Assembly: GCA_022575985.1 (NCBI GenBank)
Contig: JAKSXM010000272.1
Coordinates: forward strand, 4,030,001 to 4,094,000
DNA length: 64,000 bases
Origin: Anagrus nilaparvatae
Lineage: Eukaryota; Arthropoda; Insecta; Hymenoptera; Mymaridae
Reading direction: 5' to 3'
Shown here: in pieces, positions 59,281-64,000 of the stretch
Position numbering within the stretch: position 1 is the first letter of the stretch
Layout of the letters: every line of letters begins with the position of its first letter
Made by a program: the position numbers and the translations under genes
Notes under the pieces: model-generated
What the model saw: only the letters and a program-made list of their open reading frames with translations
Databases searched by the model: none
Told to the model about the DNA's origin: nothing

Positions 59281-60541
59281 AACTTAAAGTTGTGAATACC
59301 AGATTTGCTCTATTGTAGATTTTTTGGATTGGTGAACACGCAAATTGGGGTAGTAAATAAACTAGGGCATCGTCCTTAAATTTGCAAAAACTACCCCCCA
59401 ACAGCTGGTATGTTCGCGTTCTGAGTCTATATTTTTGTCCAAGAGTTGGTTTCCAAAGGTTCTTTGGGTTGCTGATTAAGAATCGTAATGATTTTTTAAG
59501 TTAAAGTTAATATTTAACCGCTAAAACTACCCCCGAAAAAGGGTGTTTTAACTATTTTTGTACTTTTTGCGACAATATTAGGTCCACAAGGGTTATTTGG
59601 ATCATTGAAAACGAAATTCATGGATTTTTTTTTATAAATAATGAATATATCACCCCTAAATTAGCTACCAAAAAAGGGGGGTTTTTGCTATTTTTGCATC
59701 CAGATTAAGTCCATAGGATTTTTTAGAGAATTCTTTAGTGGAAAATTAATATAAAAAAAATTTTCATGTGGTTGCAAAAAAGGTGGCATGAAAAAATGCT
59801 GCTGCAGAAAATTAGGGTTAAAGTACAGTATATTTTTTGAATATTTTTTGGTCCAAATTAAATGATTTCAAAGAAATTGACCTAAGCTATGTCGTGAATG
59901 ATTCTATACATATTTTACGGGGCCTGGTTTTACAGATCCCAAAACAAATTCTAAATATTAGTCAATTTTTCTATTTTATTTTATGATGAAAATGTTTTCG
60001 CTGATTATTATTTAAAAAAATTTTACAATGCAAACAGATATATAAAAACAATGAAAAATTTTGATATTCTTATTTTATTTCCTCAATTTTCAATTTTTCT
60101 TTAACAATTTTCTAGAGTTTTCTAAAAATCATGTGAGAGAAAGAGCTGCGAAAATTGTGCTAATATTTTTAGGGGTATTTTTAGCTTATTTATGGATGAA
60201 ATATTAATTTTTCATTAAAAATTCCACGAAATTCTTTAACTGTGATGCAAAAACCCGATGAACCTGATCTGGATGCAAAAAGTGCAGAAATAGCCAAAAT
60301 TAAGGGATGATATTTTATTGTTACCTTAAAAAATTATCTAGATTCTTAATTATTGACCCAAAAACCCCTTGGAAACTAATTCTTGGACAAATCTGTAGAC
60401 TTAGAATGCAAATACATCAAAAATACCCCCTTTTGGAGGGTAGTTTTTGTAAATTTAAGGTTGAAGCCCCAATTTCTTTATCGAATGATCCTGATTTTCG
60501 TGTTCAGCAAAAACCTGTACTAGAGCAAATCTGGTATTCTT
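59281..60541. mobile_element. Foldback element of the 'GGTCGCT' superfamily
   Basis: Left arm 59281-59720 and right arm 60245-60541 are inverse complements (AATACCAGATTTGCTCTA; TTTGCAAAAACTACCC; TTGTCCAAGA..TGGTTTCC). The middle (59720-60245) is AT-rich. It ends 245 bp before the laminin-G exon. Confidence 0.8.
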
Positions 60542-60786
60542 AACTTTAAGTGCAACCACCCCCCTCCCCTTTGTATTTTGACTGAAATAAAATTATCATT
60601 CTAAAACATTATTAATAACAACAATAGAATCGTAATACTTTTCATTTCATTTATGCACTAAATAATGTTTAATTTCAAAGTTTAAAAAAGCAAAATTATG
60701 TCAGTTATTTTGATTTTTTCTAAAAAAATTTAAAATTTAACAAAGAAGATTTTTATACATAAAAATAATTGTAATATTTTTTTCAG

Positions 60787-61216
60787 GGATTGAAGCAGAA
60801 ACATTGCTTAGTTCTTATGCTTAAAAATAGTCATCTGGTACTTACTATCAGAAGTGAAAGAAAGTATGATATATTTAATACTTCAAAATTAAATAATGGT
60901 ACATGGCACCACATTATTTTTTCCTGTAGCGGAAGAAAAATATATTTTAGTATTGATAAAATGGTACAAAAAATTAAAAAAGGACCAAAAATGATAATAT
61001 TTGCTAATGTTATATATATTGGTGGGGTACCAAAAAATGAAACCTACTTAACTCAAAAAATTATCTCTGAAGTAAAAACATTAAAGGGGTGCATTCGAAA
61101 TTTGAAATTAAATAAAAATAGGATTGATATGGTTGGTCAAAACTACAATTTTGGAAACTGTTCTCAAAACTTTGAAAAAGAAGCTTATTTCCTTGAAGAT
61201 TCTTACGCTTTTTATA
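60787..61216 (+). CDS. Laminin-G-domain protein, exon completing the LG domain
   Basis: Acceptor TTTTTTTCAG/GGA (AG 60785-60786) in phase 0, donor TATA/GTAAGTATT at 61217 in phase 1; 143 codons plus one base. Order: LVLMLKNSHLVLTIRSERKY (strand pair), SKLNNGTWHHIIFSCSGRKI (the NxxWHxV-type core), IYIGGVPKN, then GCIRNLKLNKNRID and FGNC. The two Cys near the end pair in LG folds. After it comes EKEAYFLEDSYAFY, which resembles the opening of another LG domain, so this is one of several tandem LG domains as in laminin alpha. Together with 34009-34318 the domain is complete. No stop or frameshift, so it looks functional. The next exon was not found before 64000. Confidence 0.82.
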
Positions 61217-61666
61217 GTAAGTATTATTTTGTATTTGAAATCCTCATTTATTACTTTTTTTGATACAATAGGTATAAATTATTGCTTTCATAAATTGTAT
61301 CAAAATAAAATGTTTTTAAATAATAACACTATATCCGCGGTTCCTATTTTGTAGATATTGTATTTAGATTAAATAAATGCATATGTCTTTTAACAATTAT
61401 GGACGAAAATTCTACATTAGCAATTTTTTAAAAAGCAAAGTTTCTTCCTAATTTTCATTTATAACTTTTTGTAGTGTTTAATGGTGAATAAACATAAATC
61501 TAGGATATTCTTATTCGGGTTTAGCCTGTTGGACAAACTCATTTATTGGTGACAGGATTTTTGAAATAGCTTAGTTAGAAATTAATCTTCATTATGACAA
61601 AAGGAAAAGAAATTTGATTGGTATTTTTTTTTTAAACTAAATTTAATCGTATGTTCGTTTATGTAT
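61217..61666. other. Start of the next intron
   Basis: Begins GTAAGTATTATTTTG; AT-rich; no second LG-like exon seen. Confidence 0.5.
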
Positions 61667-62439
61667 TGTTACGTATGTTAAGTCATAATTGAAATATCAC
61701 AATCCCCATTCTTTTATATTTATATATTTAGCTTATTCCTGCTTATGTTAGTTCGTAAATCGAGCTAAAATACCTGCATTTTCTCAAATTCACATAACCA
61801 GCTTACATTCAACACTTTCATACATTCCTTAATATTCTAATTCACCAATTCAATCCGACTCGCAATAATCGACATAAAATATAAAATCGAAGGTCATTAA
61901 TGACGTATTTTCAAATATCGTAGGCAACGAAGAATTGCATAAATCCCCTCGCGATTTCCCCCTAAATGATCAGGGACGCCTTCGTTAATTGGACGTGACT
62001 TGATCGACAATTCCGCTTATTGGGCGATCCCACATAAATTTAAGTACCTGGGCAGTTACTAAATGGTTTATATAAGATACCCGGAACTACCACAAAGTAA
62101 GTCCTGCTACATCCTCCCATGATAACTGACTTAGTAACATCAGGTCCAGTTTAGGAGATCATTAGAACTGTCTTCTCAGTATAATCATTCACTTAGACTT
62201 ATTGACTTAGACGCATTTTTATCATAACTTATAATAAAGTCAGTAATTTAACTAAAAGTGCTGATAATTCCTTCTATAATCTCGAACTTAACGTAGTTAA
62301 GTAACTATTTTCCGAAAACATAAAATTTTGTAAAAGCGTGTTACTGCTAAACAATTGCCCTTCTAAATTCATAGATAAAATTATAAGTAAAAGACTAACT
62401 TACTACTATGTATATTTGAAAATTTATCAGCGTTACCCA
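61667..62439 (+). repeat. Candidate solo LTR
   Basis: Begins TGTTACGTATG and may end CGTTACCCA (near 62439), a partly inverted pair of ends. Contains TATATAAG (near 62070), AATAAAG (near 62232) and a more balanced base composition. No pol sequence on either side, so a solo LTR is inferred; the right end is uncertain. Confidence 0.4.
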
Positions 62440-62700
62440 CCAACAGAACCCGGTGTTCTGAACAGTGTCGGACTCCATGATGGCAAGGCACCCTGCAAAG
62501 AATGCATTTTCCCATGTTTACCTACTAAACTCACCCCTCATCATACCTTATACAAGTCAGACCGGAACCATTTATCACATTACATCGGGTTGACTTAAGG
62601 CCATGTATCTTCTTTGGTTGAAGATCCTTCCATCCATTAATCCTTTCCTCCTGGAGATCCTTTCTTTCTCCTTCTTGTTATTTCACCGTGCCTAGATAAA
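62440..62700. other. GC-richer unassigned stretch
   Basis: Includes the hairpin CAGAACCCGGTGTTCTG (near 62444). No gene recognised. Confidence 0.4.
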
Positions 62701-62777
62701 TACGTAAGTTTATAAATAAATAAATATATAAATAAATAAATAAATAAATAAGTATATAAATAAATAAATAAATAGAT
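62701..62777 (-). repeat. (TTTA)n microsatellite, likely 3' tail of R1-like element
   Basis: AAAT-type tetranucleotides on plus. It lies about 85 bp beyond the stop of the minus-strand R1-like ORF, where a simple-repeat tail is expected. Confidence 0.7.
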
Positions 62778-62861
62778 ATCCTTGTATGTCCTACATCGTC
62801 ACCTCTTTGGTGCCGCGTGCAAGAACCGTCTATCTCGGTCTCTCCTACACACGGCTCCTAG

Positions 62862-64000
62862 TTAGGGTGTCGTCAATAGCTTTTTAGTTCGCAGAATATC
62901 CTCCACGAACCTTGCGACAGCACTCCATCCTTCTTCATTTTGAAGCATTTTTTCAACGACATTATCAGACGCAATGTCGCCTATTTCCGCCCCCAATTCC
63001 CTCCTTTTGATCACCCACCGATCGCAACGAAAGAACGTGTGATACGCATCATCCCGTTCGCCAGGACAGCACACACATTCGGAGCTTCCAACTTTGCCCA
63101 TCCTGAAGAGATAGGACTGAAAAAGCCCGTGTCCACTGATAAACTGGGTCAAAAAGTAATTCACTTCCCCATGTTCTCTCTGGATCCATGGAGCGACATC
63201 TTTTATGAGACGCCTGGTCCATGCGCTGTCTGTGCGTTCCTTCCAGAGCGTCTGCCACTCCAGCATCACATCCCTCCAAACTTCCGCTTTGATACGGTCG
63301 ACGTCGCCTTCATTTTTTCTATCGTAAATAAGTTCACGCTCTTTGGCGAGGAGCCTAATTGGGATAATGCCTGCGATCACAAGGACTGCCGCTTCTAAAA
63401 CAGTCCTGTACGCGCAAGAAACCCTCAGAGCACCTTGCCTCTGAACTCTTATTATGCCTTTCGCATATATATCCTTGTCTAACGCCTTCCCCCAAATTTC
63501 TGCTCCAGACAATAGGATGGAGTGAGTTACAGACATTAGTCTGACTTCCTCTTGCTGGACTTCGGGCCGTTCATATTTGACATCAGCCTGCTCAGGGCTA
63601 GCGTCGTGGTACCTGCCTTCTTGACCCTTTGAGGGATGTGCTCCCAATAAGTTAGCTTCGTGTCCAAATTTATCCCTAGATATTTAACGAACCTTTTCGT
63701 CTCTGATGACAGTATCCTCGTCGATTCGTATCGGGATGACAGTTTGAATTTGCTTCCCCGTAAACATTACGATCTCTGCCTTAGCAGCTGCAAGACTTAA
63801 TCCGTGCTCTTTCATCCATATGTTTGTGTTTAACATGCAGACGCTCAAGCTGTTGTACGTTTCTTGCTACGATTACGAGAGCAATATCATCCGCATACCC
63901 TATCATGAAGCAGCCATCCGCTAGCTCCAGCCTCAGGATACCATAATAAGAAATGTTCCATAAGTCAGGTCCCAGTACCGAACCCTGAGTCGCGCTATCT
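62862..64000 (-). pseudogene. R1-clade-like non-LTR element, RT and C-terminal half
   Basis: Runs off the right edge. RT palm: TQGSVLGPDLWNISYYGIL (near 63960) and the catalytic IGYADDIALVIVARN (near 63890). A frameshift follows near 63835 and another near 63650-63690 (TVIRDEKVR then stop; the other frame reads RFVKYLGINLDTKLTYWEHI). The ORF 62862-63647 then has RLMSVTHSILLSGAEIWGKA, RGALRV-like RQGALRVSCAYRTVLEAAVL and the zinc-binding stretch CVCCPGERDDAYHTFFRC (CCHC) before W. It ends at KKLLTTP. Copies itself through target-primed reverse transcription; this one is broken. Confidence 0.88.

Larger units (their letters stand above)
34319..60786 (+). other. ~26.5-kb intron of the laminin-G gene
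   Basis: Starts GTAAGTATAT and ends TTTTTTTCAG, both canonical, with matching phase 0. It is filled by two Gypsy elements, an R1-like fragment, at least four foldback elements and a minus-strand exon cluster, all described separately. Confidence 0.7.

Noticed and set aside
62940..63398. 152-codon plus-strand ORF
   Set aside because: Antisense shadow of the R1-like C-terminal ORF, whose motifs are clear.
1..64000. A new defence, toxin or biosynthetic gene system
   Set aside because: No cluster of intact co-oriented genes exists; nearly all coding sequence is degenerate retroelement or isolated host exons.

Overview
The window looks like AT-rich, intron- and transposon-laden arthropod (probably insect) nuclear DNA. 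This rests on the mixture of BEL/Pao, Gypsy, Copia, R1-like, Penelope-like and Tigger/pogo remnants, on canonical GT..AG intron signals, and on two exons of a laminin-G-domain protein. No prokaryotic, organellar or intact viral gene was seen. Almost every coding stretch is a broken retroelement, so most coding entries are given as pseudogenes.

Layout. 1-2080 holds the 3' end of a BEL/Pao element. 2244-9100 holds a 25-bp minisatellite, Penelope-like and Copia gag fragments, and several hairpin or terminal-inverted-repeat elements. 9366-9925 (minus) is a decayed leucine-rich-repeat exon. 10-16.4 kb holds foldback elements, a Copia RT fragment, a BEL RNase H scrap, and a 465-bp-period satellite interrupted by a Tigger transposon. 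16448-17632 is a 1.2-kb LTR. Starting inside that LTR is a giant, nearly identical inverted repeat (arms 17333-25186 and 26547-32337, spacer about 1.36 kb). A third partial copy follows in direct orientation to the right arm (32338-33512).

34009-34318 and 60787-61216 are two consecutive, phase-matched plus-strand exons that together encode one laminin G domain. The roughly 26.5-kb intron between them contains a damaged Gypsy element (plus, 38.8-46.9 kb) with an unusual repeat-coded segment between protease and RT. It also contains a minus-strand group of exon-like pieces plus a C2H2 zinc-finger ORF (47.0-48.7 kb), a second Gypsy (minus, 50.2-54.2 kb) carrying a nested foldback element, the 5' half of an R1-like non-LTR element (plus, 55.3-56.4 kb), and several foldback elements. 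The window ends with an LTR-like block (61.7-62.4 kb) and the 3' half of an R1-like element on the minus strand (62.86-64.0 kb).

The points most worth following are the giant palindrome, the laminin-G gene split by the transposon-filled intron, and the unassigned minus-strand spliced-looking locus at 47.0-48.7 kb. No new enzymatic or defence system can be claimed. All calls come from reading the sequence; no database search was possible.
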